This document shows positions 44,517-53,775 of a DNA stretch of 64,000 bases, in pieces. Origin of the DNA: Vibrio sinaloensis DSM 21326. GTDB lineage: Bacteria; Pseudomonadota; Gammaproteobacteria; Enterobacterales; Vibrionaceae. Position numbers and translations under genes: made by a program. The notes beneath the pieces were generated by a model that did not search any database, was not told the origin of the DNA, and worked only from the letters and a program-made list of their open reading frames with translations. The stretch covers positions 1 through 64,000 of the forward strand of contig NZ_AEVT01000006.1 in NCBI RefSeq assembly GCF_000189275.1, in the 5' to 3' direction. Every line of letters starts with the position of its first letter. The first letter of the stretch is position 1.

Positions 44517-45704
44517 TTGAAAGCAATACAGGACACAGTGTGGCGTTCGACCAAAGGGATGTTTGTTGGCCTAGCGACCTCCTGTTATCTCACCGCAAGT
44601 GTCTCTGCGGAAGAAAGCAACTACAACATGACCAAGGGTGTGACGAACATCAGTGGTCAAGTTTACGATTTGCACATGCTGATTTTTTACATCTGCTGCG
44701 CTATTGCTGTGGTTGTATTTGGAGCCATGTTCTATTCCATGTACCACCACAGAAAGTCCAAGGGTGCTGTTGCAGCTAATTTCCATGAGAGCACCAAAGT
44801 TGAAGTTATTTGGACTGTCATCCCTATTATCATTCTGGTTTTAATGGCGATTCCGGCGACTAAGACTCTCGTTGCCATGGAAGACACGTCTCAATCTGAC
44901 CTGACTATCAAGATCACTGGCTCGCAGTGGAAATGGCATTACAGCTATTTCGGAGAAGATGTCGAGTTTTTTAGTTTGCTCGCGACCAGTCAAAAAGCGA
45001 TAGATGGTATCGAAGAAAAGGGCGCCAATTATCTTCTTGAAGTGGATAACCCGCTGGTCCTGCCAATCAATCGAAAAGTCCGTTTTTTGATGACCTCTGA
45101 TGATGTTATTCATTCTTGGTGGGTGCCCGCTTTTGCGGTGAAGAAAGACACCATTCCCGGATTTATCAACGAAGCGTGGACCAAGATCGATGAGCCAGGG
45201 GTTTACCGAGGTCAGTGTGCGGAGTTGTGTGGCCGGGCTCACGGCTTTATGCCAGTTGTCGTTCATGCGATGGAAGAAGAAAAATACGATCAATGGCTGC
45301 TCGACAAAAAAGCCGAGTTAGCCAGAGCGCAACAAGAAGCAGCCGCCTCTTTAACGGCAACACTTTCGAAGCAAGAGTTAATTGAAATCGGAACTCAAGT
45401 GTATGTTGAACGATGTGCTGTTTGCCACCAAGCAAATGGTGCGGGTATCCCAGGTGCTTTCCCTGCCATTACAGGAAGTAAGATCGCGACAGGTGATATT
45501 AATGTTCACATAGATACCATCGTCAATGGTCGTCCGGGTACCGCTATGCAGGCGTTTGCAAATCAATTAACTGACAAAGAAATCGCCGCTGTCGTCACTT
45601 ACCAGCGTAACGGACTAGGCAATGATACTGGTGAGCTCGTTCAAGCTGCCGATGTGAATGCCTTTAAGTCAGCGCAATCTGGAACATCGGAGGAGGGACA
45701 ATGA
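44517..45704 (+). CDS. coxB: Cytochrome c oxidase subunit II with fused cytochrome c
   Basis: 395 residues, starting at a TTG codon placed 4 bases after GAGGAGAGG. Signal peptide, two membrane helices, the cupredoxin CuA site (HSWWVPAF and GQCAELCGRAHGFM), and a C-terminal cytochrome c domain with C300-AV-C303-H304. The fused haem marks a caa3-type oxidase. It passes electrons from periplasmic cytochrome c to subunit I. The adjacent coxA overlaps by 4 bases. Confidence 0.93.
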   Translation: MKAIQDTVWRSTKGMFVGLATSCYLTASVSAEESNYNMTKGVTNISGQVYDLHMLIFYICCAIAVVVFGAMFYSMYHHRKSKGAVAANFHESTKVEVIWTVIPIIILVLMAIPATKTLVAMEDTSQSDLTIKITGSQWKWHYSYFGEDVEFFSLLATSQKAIDGIEEKGANYLLEVDNPLVLPINRKVRFLMTSDDVIHSWWVPAFAVKKDTIPGFINEAWTKIDEPGVYRGQCAELCGRAHGFMPVVVHAMEEEKYDQWLLDKKAELARAQQEAAASLTATLSKQELIEIGTQVYVERCAVCHQANGAGIPGAFPAITGSKIATGDINVHIDTIVNGRPGTAMQAFANQLTDKEIAAVVTYQRNGLGNDTGELVQAADVNAFKSAQSGTSEEGQ

Positions 45705-47353
45705 AAACGTCCAAACCTGATTCAGCAGAGCATGTGAAGTCTGCACCCGCTACAGACGCAGAGATCAGCCGAGCAAACAGTGCCATCGCGATTGATGAAC
45801 ATGAGCATCATGATGCGCCGAAAGGAATCACTCGCTGGTTGTATTCTACCAACCATAAAGACATCGGGACGCTTTACTTGTGGTTCAGTTTTATTATGTT
45901 CCTGACGGGTGGGGCGATGGCGATGGTGATTCGCGCCGAACTGTTTCAACCTGGCCTACAGTTGGTTGAGCCGCAGTTTTTTAACCAGATGACCACTGTC
46001 CACGGCTTAGTCATGGTGTTTGGTGCTGTGATGCCCGCGTTTACCGGCCTTGCCAATTGGATGATCCCAATGATGATTGGCGCACCCGATATGGCGCTAC
46101 CAAGAATGAACAACTTGAGTTTTTGGATTCTACCGTTTGCGTTCCTTATTCTGATTGGGTCACTGTTTACCGAAGGGGGCGGGCCTGACTTCGGGTGGAC
46201 CTTTTACGCGCCGCTTTCAACTACATACGGACCTGACAGTACCGCGTTGTTTGTGTTCTCGGTGCATATCATGGGGATCAGCTCAATTATGGGGGCGATT
46301 AATGTCATCGTCACCATCGTTAACATGCGCGCGCCAGGTATGACGTGGTTCAAAATGCCAATGTTCGTTTGGACTTGGCTTATCACAGCATTCTTGTTGA
46401 TCGCGGTGATGCCCGTGTTGGCTGGGGCTGTGACCATGGTCTTGACTGATAAATACTTCGGCACATCTTTCTTTGATGCGGCTGGAGGTGGCGATCCGGT
46501 TATGTTCCAACACATATTCTGGTTCTTTGGCCATCCCGAAGTGTACATCATGATATTACCGTCGTTCGGCATCGTTTCTGCCATTATTCCAGCATTCAGT
46601 GGCAAAAAGCTGTTTGGTTACCATTCGATGGTGTATGCGACATGCAGTATTGCCTTGCTGTCGTTTCTTGTTTGGGCGCATCACATGTTTACCACCGGCA
46701 TGCCCGTATTCGCCGAACTCTTCTTTATGTATTGCACCATGCTCATCGCGGTTCCTACTGGGGTTAAAGTGTTTAACTGGGTTGCGACCATGTGGCGCGG
46801 GGCAATGACGTTTGAGACTCCAATGCTGTTTGCAATCGCCTTTATCATTTTATTTACCATAGGCGGGTTCTCTGGCTTAATGTTGGCGATTGTCCCTGCC
46901 GATTTCCAATACCATGACACTTACTTTGTTGTAGCACATTTCCACTATGTGCTTGTCTCTGGAGCGGTGTTCTCGATTATGGCTGCCGCATACTATTGGC
47001 TGCCTAAGTGGACCGGCAATATGTATGACCATAAGCTCAGCTTGTGGCACTTCTGGTGCTCAGTGATTTCGGTAAATGTGCTGTTCTTCCCAATGCATTT
47101 TCTTGGGTTGGCGGGTATGCCTCGGCGTATTCCTGACTATGCAATCCAGTTTGCTGACGTCAATCAAATTGTCTCGATTGGTGGTTTTGCCTTTGGATTA
47201 TCGCAGTTGATCTTCCTTTGGTTGGTGATTAAGTGCATCCGCGGTGGTGAAAAAGCGACATCTCAAGTTTGGGAACGAGCAGAAGGGCTTGAATGGACAG
47301 TACCGAGCCCAGCACCACACCATACCTTTTCTACGCCACCCAAAGTTGATTAG
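45701..47353 (+). CDS. coxA: Cytochrome c oxidase subunit I
   Basis: 550 residues, twelve membrane helices. Haem and CuB ligands appear in TTVHGLVMVFGAVMP, WFFGHPEVYIMILP (His-Tyr cross-link pair), WAHHMFTTG and DTYFVVAHFHYVL. Proton-pumping core of the caa3 oxidase reducing oxygen to water. Its N-terminal 30 residues are an extra hydrophilic stretch. Second gene of the operon. Confidence 0.96.
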   Translation: MKTSKPDSAEHVKSAPATDAEISRANSAIAIDEHEHHDAPKGITRWLYSTNHKDIGTLYLWFSFIMFLTGGAMAMVIRAELFQPGLQLVEPQFFNQMTTVHGLVMVFGAVMPAFTGLANWMIPMMIGAPDMALPRMNNLSFWILPFAFLILIGSLFTEGGGPDFGWTFYAPLSTTYGPDSTALFVFSVHIMGISSIMGAINVIVTIVNMRAPGMTWFKMPMFVWTWLITAFLLIAVMPVLAGAVTMVLTDKYFGTSFFDAAGGGDPVMFQHIFWFFGHPEVYIMILPSFGIVSAIIPAFSGKKLFGYHSMVYATCSIALLSFLVWAHHMFTTGMPVFAELFFMYCTMLIAVPTGVKVFNWVATMWRGAMTFETPMLFAIAFIILFTIGGFSGLMLAIVPADFQYHDTYFVVAHFHYVLVSGAVFSIMAAAYYWLPKWTGNMYDHKLSLWHFWCSVISVNVLFFPMHFLGLAGMPRRIPDYAIQFADVNQIVSIGGFAFGLSQLIFLWLVIKCIRGGEKATSQVWERAEGLEWTVPSPAPHHTFSTPPKVD

Positions 47354-47363
47354 GGGGGGAGGC

Positions 47364-47972
47364 ATGCAAGGACCCGCTAGCTCAAACCAAAAACTCACGC
47401 TGAAGTTGCTTGCGGCAACGCTGGCCATGTTTGGTTTTGGCTTTGCGCTGGTCCCACTTTATGACGTGATGTGTGAAGCTTTAGGAATCAATGGAAAAAC
47501 CAATACCGAGTCTGCGCTACAGCCTCAAGGCATGGTTCCTGACACATCACGTCTCATTCGCGTTGAGTTTATGGCCCATCGCAATCAAGGTATTCCATGG
47601 CAGTTTGAACCGGAAAAAACGACCATGGAAGTGCATCCTGGCGAAGTCATTCAAACCGCGTATTTAGCGAAAAATTTGTCAAATCAAGAAATTATTGGCC
47701 AAGCAGTCCCCTCGATTTCTCCCGGACAGGGCGCAACCTACTTCAATAAAATAGAGTGCTTTTGCTTTAATCAGCAACCCTTGGTGGGGCAAGGGCAAGC
47801 CAAAATGCCGCTAATCTTTTATATCGAACCAGACATTCCTCAATCGATACATACACTCACCCTTTCTTACACCTTATACGACATCACGCAATCGTCTGAG
47901 GAGAAGATCGAGGTGGCCAATTTGGCAAAATCTGAGCGTTTGGAGCGTGTTACGCAAGGAGCAAATCAATGA
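47364..47972 (+). CDS. ctaG: Cytochrome oxidase copper-insertion protein CtaG/Cox11
   Basis: 202 residues from the ATG behind AGGGGGGAGGC; a longer frame overlapping coxA is rejected. One N-terminal membrane helix (ATLAMFGFGFALVPLYDVMCEALGING) and a periplasmic Ig-like domain with the copper-binding C-F-C pair in KIECFCFNQQPL. Delivers copper to the CuB site of subunit I. coxC follows with a 4-base overlap. Confidence 0.93.
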   Translation: MQGPASSNQKLTLKLLAATLAMFGFGFALVPLYDVMCEALGINGKTNTESALQPQGMVPDTSRLIRVEFMAHRNQGIPWQFEPEKTTMEVHPGEVIQTAYLAKNLSNQEIIGQAVPSISPGQGATYFNKIECFCFNQQPLVGQGQAKMPLIFYIEPDIPQSIHTLTLSYTLYDITQSSEEKIEVANLAKSERLERVTQGANQ

Positions 47973-48853
47973 GCTCAAAACATCAACCTTATTATGTCCC
48001 GGCTCAAAGTAGTTGGCCTATCGTTGGCGCCGTTTCTTTATTCCTAATTGCGGTTGGCGCCGGCCTTACTGTGCAGAACATGGCCGACGGCGGTGATGGC
48101 AGTGTGTTCGGCAAACTGATCTTATTGGCTGGCTTTTTATTCCTCCTTTATATGTTTGCAGGTTGGTTTAGCAATGTGATCACTGAGTCAATGAGCGGTA
48201 AGTATTCCGCCCAGTTATCGCGTTCCTTTAGGCAGGGGATGAGCTGGTTTATCTTCTCAGAGATCATGTTCTTTGGCGCGTTTTTCGGTGCCTTGTTTTA
48301 TGCTCGTGTTGTCGCGATACCTTGGCTCGGTGGTGCAAGTAACAATGCCATGACTCATGAGGTGTTGTGGCCAACGTTTGAAGCCTTGTGGCCTTTGACC
48401 TTGACGCCCGGTGGAACAGAAACGCAGGCCATGGGATGGCAAGGTATTCCTCTTATCAATACGCTGATACTGTTGACCTCTTCCATCACTCTTCATATGG
48501 CGCATACCAGCTTAGAGCAGAACAAGCGCATGGCTTTGATTGTGTGGTTAGAGATAACCATAGTGTTGGCTGGCTTTTTCTTATACTACCAAGGTGTGGA
48601 ATATGCTCATGCATATCAAGATCTTGGACTCACACTGCAGTCGGGTATTTACGGCAATACGTTCTTCTTGCTCACTGGTTTTCACGGCATGCACGTTTTA
48701 CTAGGGACAATATTCTTAATCGTCTTGCTGGCACGCGTTGCTAAAGATCACTTTACACCAAAAGAACACTTCGGCTTTCAGGCGGGTAGCTGGTACTGGC
48801 ATTTTGTCGATGTCGTTTGGCTCTGTTTGTTCGTTTTCGTTTATGTACTTTGA
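47969..48853 (+). CDS. coxC: Cytochrome c oxidase subunit III
   Basis: 294 residues, seven helices. The family segments FIFSEIMFFGAFFGALFYAR, HMAHTSLEQNKR and FHGMHVLLGTIFLIVLLARV are present, with the final GSWYWHFVDVVWLCLFVFVYVL. Structural subunit of the oxidase; ATG overlaps the ctaG stop. Confidence 0.95.
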   Translation: MSSKHQPYYVPAQSSWPIVGAVSLFLIAVGAGLTVQNMADGGDGSVFGKLILLAGFLFLLYMFAGWFSNVITESMSGKYSAQLSRSFRQGMSWFIFSEIMFFGAFFGALFYARVVAIPWLGGASNNAMTHEVLWPTFEALWPLTLTPGGTETQAMGWQGIPLINTLILLTSSITLHMAHTSLEQNKRMALIVWLEITIVLAGFFLYYQGVEYAHAYQDLGLTLQSGIYGNTFFLLTGFHGMHVLLGTIFLIVLLARVAKDHFTPKEHFGFQAGSWYWHFVDVVWLCLFVFVYVL

Positions 48854-48875
48854 GTAAAGCCTAATAGAGAAGCGA

Positions 48876-49112
48876 TCAATAAGGGCGAGTGTTTGGGTCG
48901 ATAAACCCGCTAAGTAATGCCGCAACCATAAGGATGACAGCCAATGCAGAAAGAAAAACACGGCGACCCAAATAGAAACTCATGGGTTTATCTTGTTCGT
49001 TGCCTTCTTGGTCATCTTTAGGGTCTTTGACCATTTCGATCATAGCTCGACCTAGGTTAACGATGATGAATAGCAATAATACGACCAGCAATAACTTGAA
49101 GATGAATACCAT
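48876..49112 (-). CDS. DUF2909 twin-helix membrane protein, antisense in the cox locus
   Basis: 78 residues: two membrane helices joined by an acidic linker (KDPKDDQEGNEQDKPMSFYLGRR), the pattern of DUF2909 proteins found beside oxidase genes. It runs opposite to the cox genes. Its ATG shares the CATG palindrome with the SURF1 start, and AAAGGA stands 8 bases upstream. Probably a small assembly or stability factor of the oxidase. Confidence 0.85.
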   Translation of the reverse strand: MVFIFKLLLVVLLLFIIVNLGRAMIEMVKDPKDDQEGNEQDKPMSFYLGRRVFLSALAVILMVAALLSGFIDPNTRPY

Positions 49113-49854
49113 GAGGTTGTCCTTTGGTTATCTGTTGCAGCGCCCTAGTTTTTGGTTGGCGCTCGTATTAACTGTGGTTGGCTTTTCACTATTGATCAAC
49201 TTGGGTTTGTGGCAGTTATCAAGAGCAGAAGAGAAAGTACAATTGGAGCAGGCGCTTAGCGCGCGCGAAAACGCGTCTCCAATTTCACTTGATGCGGTAT
49301 CTAGCCTTGGTGAAGCGTATTTGACTGGGGTTTATGTCGAGGCAAACCTTGCCCCCCAGGCGGGGAAATACCTGCTTTTGGATAACCAGACGTATTTAGG
49401 TCAGGTCGGGTATCTGGCGTTTCAACTAGTGACAAGTGAGCAGCAGCAGAGTCTGTTGCTTGAGAGAGGCTTTATCGCTCATAAAGGTTCGCGCACCGAG
49501 TTGCCGCAAGTATCTTGGCTCGATGAGTCGATGGAGATAACCGGGCGTCTTTATCAACGCTCATTAAATCCTTTAAGTAATGATTTGATGCCAGAGTTTG
49601 GCCTCTCCGCGATACGTGTACAGAACGTCAATATTGAGCAACTAGAACAGCTATGGGAACAGGACATCGCCCCATACATCCTACAGCCTCAACTTGATGA
49701 GTGGCCTTACCCGCAGCCTTGGCAACCTCTGCCAATGGCTTCTGCGAAGCACTATGGCTACGCTGTTCAGTGGTTTGCAATGGCGGCTGCTTTATTGGCA
49801 CTCAGTTGTTGGGTGTTTTACCGGTCATTGAGACAAGGAGAAGCAAATGACTAA
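49111..49854 (+). CDS. SURF1-family oxidase assembly protein
   Basis: 247 residues from the ATG at 49111. Two membrane helices at the ends (LALVLTVVGFSLLINLGLWQLSRAEEK and a C-terminal YGYAVQWFAMAAALLALSCWVFY), separated by a periplasmic domain. LGLWQLSRAEEK and the C-terminal HYGYAVQWFAMA motif are SURF1 signatures. It helps haem a insertion into subunit I. The start lies in the same CATG as the antisense DUF2909 start, and its ribosome site is weak (TTGAAGATGAA). Confidence 0.9.
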   Translation: MRLSFGYLLQRPSFWLALVLTVVGFSLLINLGLWQLSRAEEKVQLEQALSARENASPISLDAVSSLGEAYLTGVYVEANLAPQAGKYLLLDNQTYLGQVGYLAFQLVTSEQQQSLLLERGFIAHKGSRTELPQVSWLDESMEITGRLYQRSLNPLSNDLMPEFGLSAIRVQNVNIEQLEQLWEQDIAPYILQPQLDEWPYPQPWQPLPMASAKHYGYAVQWFAMAAALLALSCWVFYRSLRQGEAND

Positions 49855-50392
49855 TCCCGTATTAAGAGGTCGAATCATCTTTGTCGCTCTGGTGCTGGCC
49901 TTTGCCTTGCCTGCAATCGTTGCCAAAACGGTTTTGGTCAACGACTGGTATCAATCAGGAGTAACCAATCGTGGGGTATTGATTGAACCAGCAGTAACTT
50001 TTGAGTCTCTTGGCCTCACAAATCCTCATCAAGGGGAGCAGTGGCAGTTGGCTTACGTAGTACCAAAAGAGTGCAACGAGTTCTGCCAACAGCAGATCCA
50101 TTTGTTGGGACAAAGCCATTTGGCATTGGGGAAATATCAAAACCGCGTCTCGCCTGTGTTAATAACCACAAATGTAAACTCTCCGGTGATGGAGCGAGCA
50201 GGGTTCCCGGTACTCAGCGTCGATGAACAGTTTCACAATGTTGTGCATGACTTTGAGTACGTCATTGTCGACCCTCTCGGCCAGTTGGTGATGCGCTACC
50301 CTAAAGTAGCTTCCGCAGAGCTGTTAGTCGGGCAAAGTAAAGATGTATTGGCGGACTTACGCAAACTACTCAAGCTGTCGCGAGTGGGCTAA
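49847..50392 (+). CDS. SCO-like membrane-anchored thioredoxin-fold protein
   Basis: 181 residues: N-terminal anchor (FVALVLAFALPAIVAKTVLV), then a domain with C76-NEF-C80 and VVHDFEYVIVDPLGQLVMRYP. A CxxxC pair plus a His shortly before a strand-DPxG turn is the copper-site layout of SCO1/SenC, though the usual TxCPDVCP context is missing. Located between SURF1 and ctaA, with an 8-base overlap, it could supply copper to CuA. I am moderately sure of the fold, less so of the function. Confidence 0.65.
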   Translation: MTNPVLRGRIIFVALVLAFALPAIVAKTVLVNDWYQSGVTNRGVLIEPAVTFESLGLTNPHQGEQWQLAYVVPKECNEFCQQQIHLLGQSHLALGKYQNRVSPVLITTNVNSPVMERAGFPVLSVDEQFHNVVHDFEYVIVDPLGQLVMRYPKVASAELLVGQSKDVLADLRKLLKLSRVG

Positions 50393-50413
50393 AACGCGAC
50401 TAGGAGGCTAAAC

Positions 50414-51472
50414 ATGGAGAAGCTGGGAGGAGTATCGATGGGAATAACGAATCTAGTGCGGCTTAGCTTGGTGTTAACCTTTGTCGTTATTATGCTAGGC
50501 GCCTACACAAGACTGGCTGATGCTGGTCTGGGGTGTCCTGATTGGCCGGGGTGTTATGGTCACTTAACCGTACCCAGTGAACAGCATGAAATCGCTTTGG
50601 CAAAAGCGCTGTATCCTTCTTTAACGGTTGAGGCCAATAAGGCGTGGCTTGAGATGATTCATCGCTACTTTGCTGGCACCTTAGGTCTTATTGTCTTTCT
50701 CATCACCTTTCGCTGTATTCGTGAAAAACAGCTTGGCTATTTATTACCCGTCTCTCTGTCTTTGGTTGTTGTCTTTCAAGCATTACTTGGCATGTGGACG
50801 GTAACCATGAAGCTGATGCCGATTGTCGTGATGGGGCACTTACTTGGTGGTTTTACCTTGTTCTGTCTGCTGTCTATTTTGTATTGGCGATTAAAAGAGG
50901 CCAAGCTCAACCTGCCTGCGCAGATCAGTAGCTCTTGGGGGGTGAAATGCTTGGCTGTGGTGACGTTGATAGTGCTCGGTTTTCAGATCGCTTTGGGTGG
51001 TTGGACATCATCGAACTATGCCGCCTTAATGTGTACTAGCTTGCCTATTTGCCAAGGCGACTGGGTGAGTTATCTCGACTTTCGCACCGCCTTCGACTTG
51101 ATACAACCTGAACGTGAAAGTTATGAGTTTGGCACCTTAGATTATGGAGCCAGAATGACTATTCATGTCACGCATCGATTTGGAGCCCTGTTGGTGACCT
51201 TACTCTGCTTATGGCTCATCTATCGCCTCCTTGCTGAAAACAATAAATTTCTCGCTAAAGCGGCGTCTTGGATAGGACTTTTTCTCATTGTTCAATTGCT
51301 TCTTGGCGTGAGTAACGTGCTGTTCAGCCTTCCACTTGTAATAGCGGTCGGCCATAACCTTGGTGCGGCCCTGCTGCTCATATCTGTGTTGCACGTGAAC
51401 TATCTATTGCTCAAAAGGGTGGCTAGCCCAAATAAGCATCCTAATTTTGTCGGTAAGGAGACCATCAGATGA
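50414..51472 (+). CDS. ctaA: Haem A synthase CtaA/Cox15
   Basis: 352 residues (a second good start lies at 50438). Eight helices with the conserved haem histidines ([47 protein letters not shown]) and the cysteine-bearing loops [11 protein letters not shown] and [11 protein letters not shown]. Oxidises haem O to haem A for the oxidase. AGGAGG ribosome site; the end overlaps ctaB. Confidence 0.95.
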   Translation: MEKLGGVSMGITNLVRLSLVLTFVVIMLGAYTRLADAGLGCPDWPGCYGHLTVPSEQHEIALAKALYPSLTVEANKAWLEMIHRYFAGTLGLIVFLITFRCIREKQLGYLLPVSLSLVVVFQALLGMWTVTMKLMPIVVMGHLLGGFTLFCLLSILYWRLKEAKLNLPAQISSSWGVKCLAVVTLIVLGFQIALGGWTSSNYAALMCTSLPICQGDWVSYLDFRTAFDLIQPERESYEFGTLDYGARMTIHVTHRFGALLVTLLCLWLIYRLLAENNKFLAKAASWIGLFLIVQLLLGVSNVLFSLPLVIAVGHNLGAALLLISVLHVNYLLLKRVASPNKHPNFVGKETIR

Positions 51473-52365
51473 GTAAAACAATCAGCTATTCGTCATCCGC
51501 CGAGCGTCCAACTTGGCAAGTCTATCTCACACTGACTAAGCCGAAAGTGGTGGCGCTAATGTTACTGACCGCATTGGTCGGTATGTGTTTAGCGGTACCG
51601 GGAGCCTTGCCTGTGCAGCAAAGTGTGATTGGACTGGTTGGCATTGCCTTAATGGCAGGCTCGGCAGCTGCTTATAACCACCTGATTGATCGCCGGATCG
51701 ACGCGATAATGGCTCGTACATACAAGCGGCCATTGCCTTCAGGTGATATTAATCCTGTTAAGGTGTTTGCTTTTGCCACAAGCATTGGCGTACTCGGGTT
51801 TGCTCTCTTGTTGGTTTGGGTCAATGCCCTCACCGCTTGGTTAACATTTGCTAGTCTGATTGGTTATGCCGTGGTTTACACAATGTACTTAAAGCGTGCG
51901 ACGCCACAGAATATTGTTATTGCAGGGATCGCGGGTGCGATGCCGCCATTGCTAGGTTGGACTGCTGTAACTGGTGAGTTGCATGCTCATGCTTGGTTGC
52001 TGGTGATGATCATTTTCATCTGGACGCCACCTCATTTTTGGGCATTAGCGGTGCATCGCAAAGAAGATTACGCCAAGGCCGACATCCCCATGCTGCCGGT
52101 TACTCATGGCGAGGAATACACCAAAACTTCCATCTTGCTCTACACGGTTTTACTGGCTTTAGTCTGTTTAATGCCAGCTCTAGTTGGTATGAGTGGTGCC
52201 CTATACTGGGTAGGTTCTGTGGTACTTAGCCTAGGGTTTATTGGTTATGCGTGGAAGCTGAAATACAACCCCGAGCAAAAAACGGCCATCGACACCTTTA
52301 AGTTTTCTATTTACCACCTGATGCTGCTGTTTGTACTTTTGCTGGTGGACCACTATTGGGTTTGA
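51469..52365 (+). CDS. ctaB: Protohaem IX farnesyltransferase CtaB/CyoE
   Basis: 298 residues, nine helices. The prenyltransferase motifs [20 protein letters not shown] (NDxxDxxxD type) and [26 protein letters not shown] are present. Makes haem O from haem B; works with ctaA in the same operon. The GTP/TAA overlaps show tight coupling. Confidence 0.95.
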   Translation: MSKTISYSSSAERPTWQVYLTLTKPKVVALMLLTALVGMCLAVPGALPVQQSVIGLVGIALMAGSAAAYNHLIDRRIDAIMARTYKRPLPSGDINPVKVFAFATSIGVLGFALLLVWVNALTAWLTFASLIGYAVVYTMYLKRATPQNIVIAGIAGAMPPLLGWTAVTGELHAHAWLLVMIIFIWTPPHFWALAVHRKEDYAKADIPMLPVTHGEEYTKTSILLYTVLLALVCLMPALVGMSGALYWVGSVVLSLGFIGYAWKLKYNPEQKTAIDTFKFSIYHLMLLFVLLLVDHYWV

Positions 52366-52422
52366 TACTTCCAACCGGAGACGACATCGGGTAACCTTTC
52401 TGCCCAATTAGGAGAGTATTCG

Positions 52423-52842
52423 ATGTCAATGTTATCTAGGTCAGATTTTTTTAGTAAGCGACTGTTTTTGCTTGCCGTTGTGATTGGTATTGGTGGGATG
52501 GCCTCTTTGGCTAAATCGTTCGATTTTTACGGCCATGCTGTGATTGATGTCGAGCATCTTGTTGGCGGTGACAGAGTGCTTCATATGATCGTGTCGACTA
52601 CTTTAGGCTTTGTTGCCGCTTGGGCTACACCTAAGACCTTTTATCAATACGCGAAAGTGCCAATCTCCCCATGGGTTTGGTTACTGTTGGTTGCCGTGAG
52701 TATCGACGAGTTTTCTCAAGCTTATTTTCCGCTACGTGAGTTCTCTTTGGTCGATTTAGCCATCAATTTGAGTGGCGTTACCATAGGAAGTCTAACTTAC
52801 CTTCTCTACGCAACGATACGTTATCCAAGTTATTTGCGTTGA
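52423..52842 (+). CDS. VanZ-like membrane protein
   Basis: 139 residues, four helices, with VLHMIVSTTLGFVAAW and VAVSIDEFSQAYFPLREFSLVDLAINLSGVTIGS, the VanZ-family pattern. Follows ctaB after 57 bases with a GGAG ribosome site. Its end overlaps the 3' end of the ABC permease gene on the other strand by 13 bases. Function in Vibrio unknown. Confidence 0.85.
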   Translation: MSMLSRSDFFSKRLFLLAVVIGIGGMASLAKSFDFYGHAVIDVEHLVGGDRVLHMIVSTTLGFVAAWATPKTFYQYAKVPISPWVWLLLVAVSIDEFSQAYFPLREFSLVDLAINLSGVTIGSLTYLLYATIRYPSYLR

Positions 52843-53741
52843 TGGCGCAAAGTGCGCAGCTCTAGCTTTCTAAAAAACAGCGATAGTGCAAGACACACCG
52901 CTAGGTAAGTGAGCCCAACGATAAGCCAAATTTCAAAGATCAACCCAGAAGAGTTCGCAATTTCAGTACCAACGAAGGTCATTTCTTGAATAGAGATGAG
53001 CGATACGATGGACGTATCTTTCACCAAAGATATCGCTTGGCCAGCAAGAGCAGGTGTAATCGTCGCCAGAACTTGCGGTGCAATAACATAGCGATATTTT
53101 ACCCATAGCGAAAGGCCGAGTGAGTCTGCCGCTTCCCATTGCCCTTTCTCAATGTTGTTCAAGCCAGAGCGAACGATCTCTGCGACATAGGCTGAAGATA
53201 AAATACCAATACAAAGCACACCTGAGAGTAAATTTTCCCATAAGGCAGCTGGGCCGAATAAAAACGATTGAGCCGCATTGAGCTCGCCTGAATGGTTTCT
53301 TAGGAGATCACTGAGACCAAGTAAAGGGATAAGCTGGTTAGAAATGAAAAAGTAGAATATGAACACGAAGACCAATGGTGGAATATTTCGCACCAATTGG
53401 ACGAATGCATTGATCGGTGCTCGAACGAAGCTAAAACGAGACACTCGAGCAATCCCCATTGCGGTTCCAAGCGTGAACGCGAGAAGCATTCCCCAAACGC
53501 TTAGTCTCAGTGTTGCAATGAGGCCTTGGAAAAAATAGGGCAGTGAGCCGTCGGCTCTGGGGGTGACTAGCAGAGAGAAAGCTTCCTGCCAGCGCCATTG
53601 GTAATTCACGCCGATAGAAGAACGGTAGTAAAGCCAAGTCGCGACTAGCGCGATGACAATAAGTAGGATCGCATCTAACTTATTGAGACTGAGCGAGCTA
53701 GAAGGCTTGCTAACGAATACTGCTGTTTCTGTCTTATTCAC
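52830..53741 (-). CDS. Polar amino acid ABC transporter permease (distal)
   Basis: 303 residues. The HisM/GlnP type permease segment is complete: FVQLVRNIPPLVFVFIFYFFIS and the EAA loop EAADSLGLSLWVKYRYVIAPQVLATITPALAGQ. About six helices with an extended N-terminus. Last gene of the importer operon, 34 bases after the binding protein gene. Confidence 0.9.
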   Translation of the reverse strand: MNKTETAVFVSKPSSSLSLNKLDAILLIVIALVATWLYYRSSIGVNYQWRWQEAFSLLVTPRADGSLPYFFQGLIATLRLSVWGMLLAFTLGTAMGIARVSRFSFVRAPINAFVQLVRNIPPLVFVFIFYFFISNQLIPLLGLSDLLRNHSGELNAAQSFLFGPAALWENLLSGVLCIGILSSAYVAEIVRSGLNNIEKGQWEAADSLGLSLWVKYRYVIAPQVLATITPALAGQAISLVKDTSIVSLISIQEMTFVGTEIANSSGLIFEIWLIVGLTYLAVCLALSLFFRKLELRTLRHQRK

Positions 53742-53775
53742 TTTACTACCGTGCGCTTATTTAAATGTTAATGAG

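Noticed and set aside
44465-44779. 104-codon frame overlapping coxB
   Set aside because: coxB in the other frame has full signal peptide and family features from the TTG at 44517.
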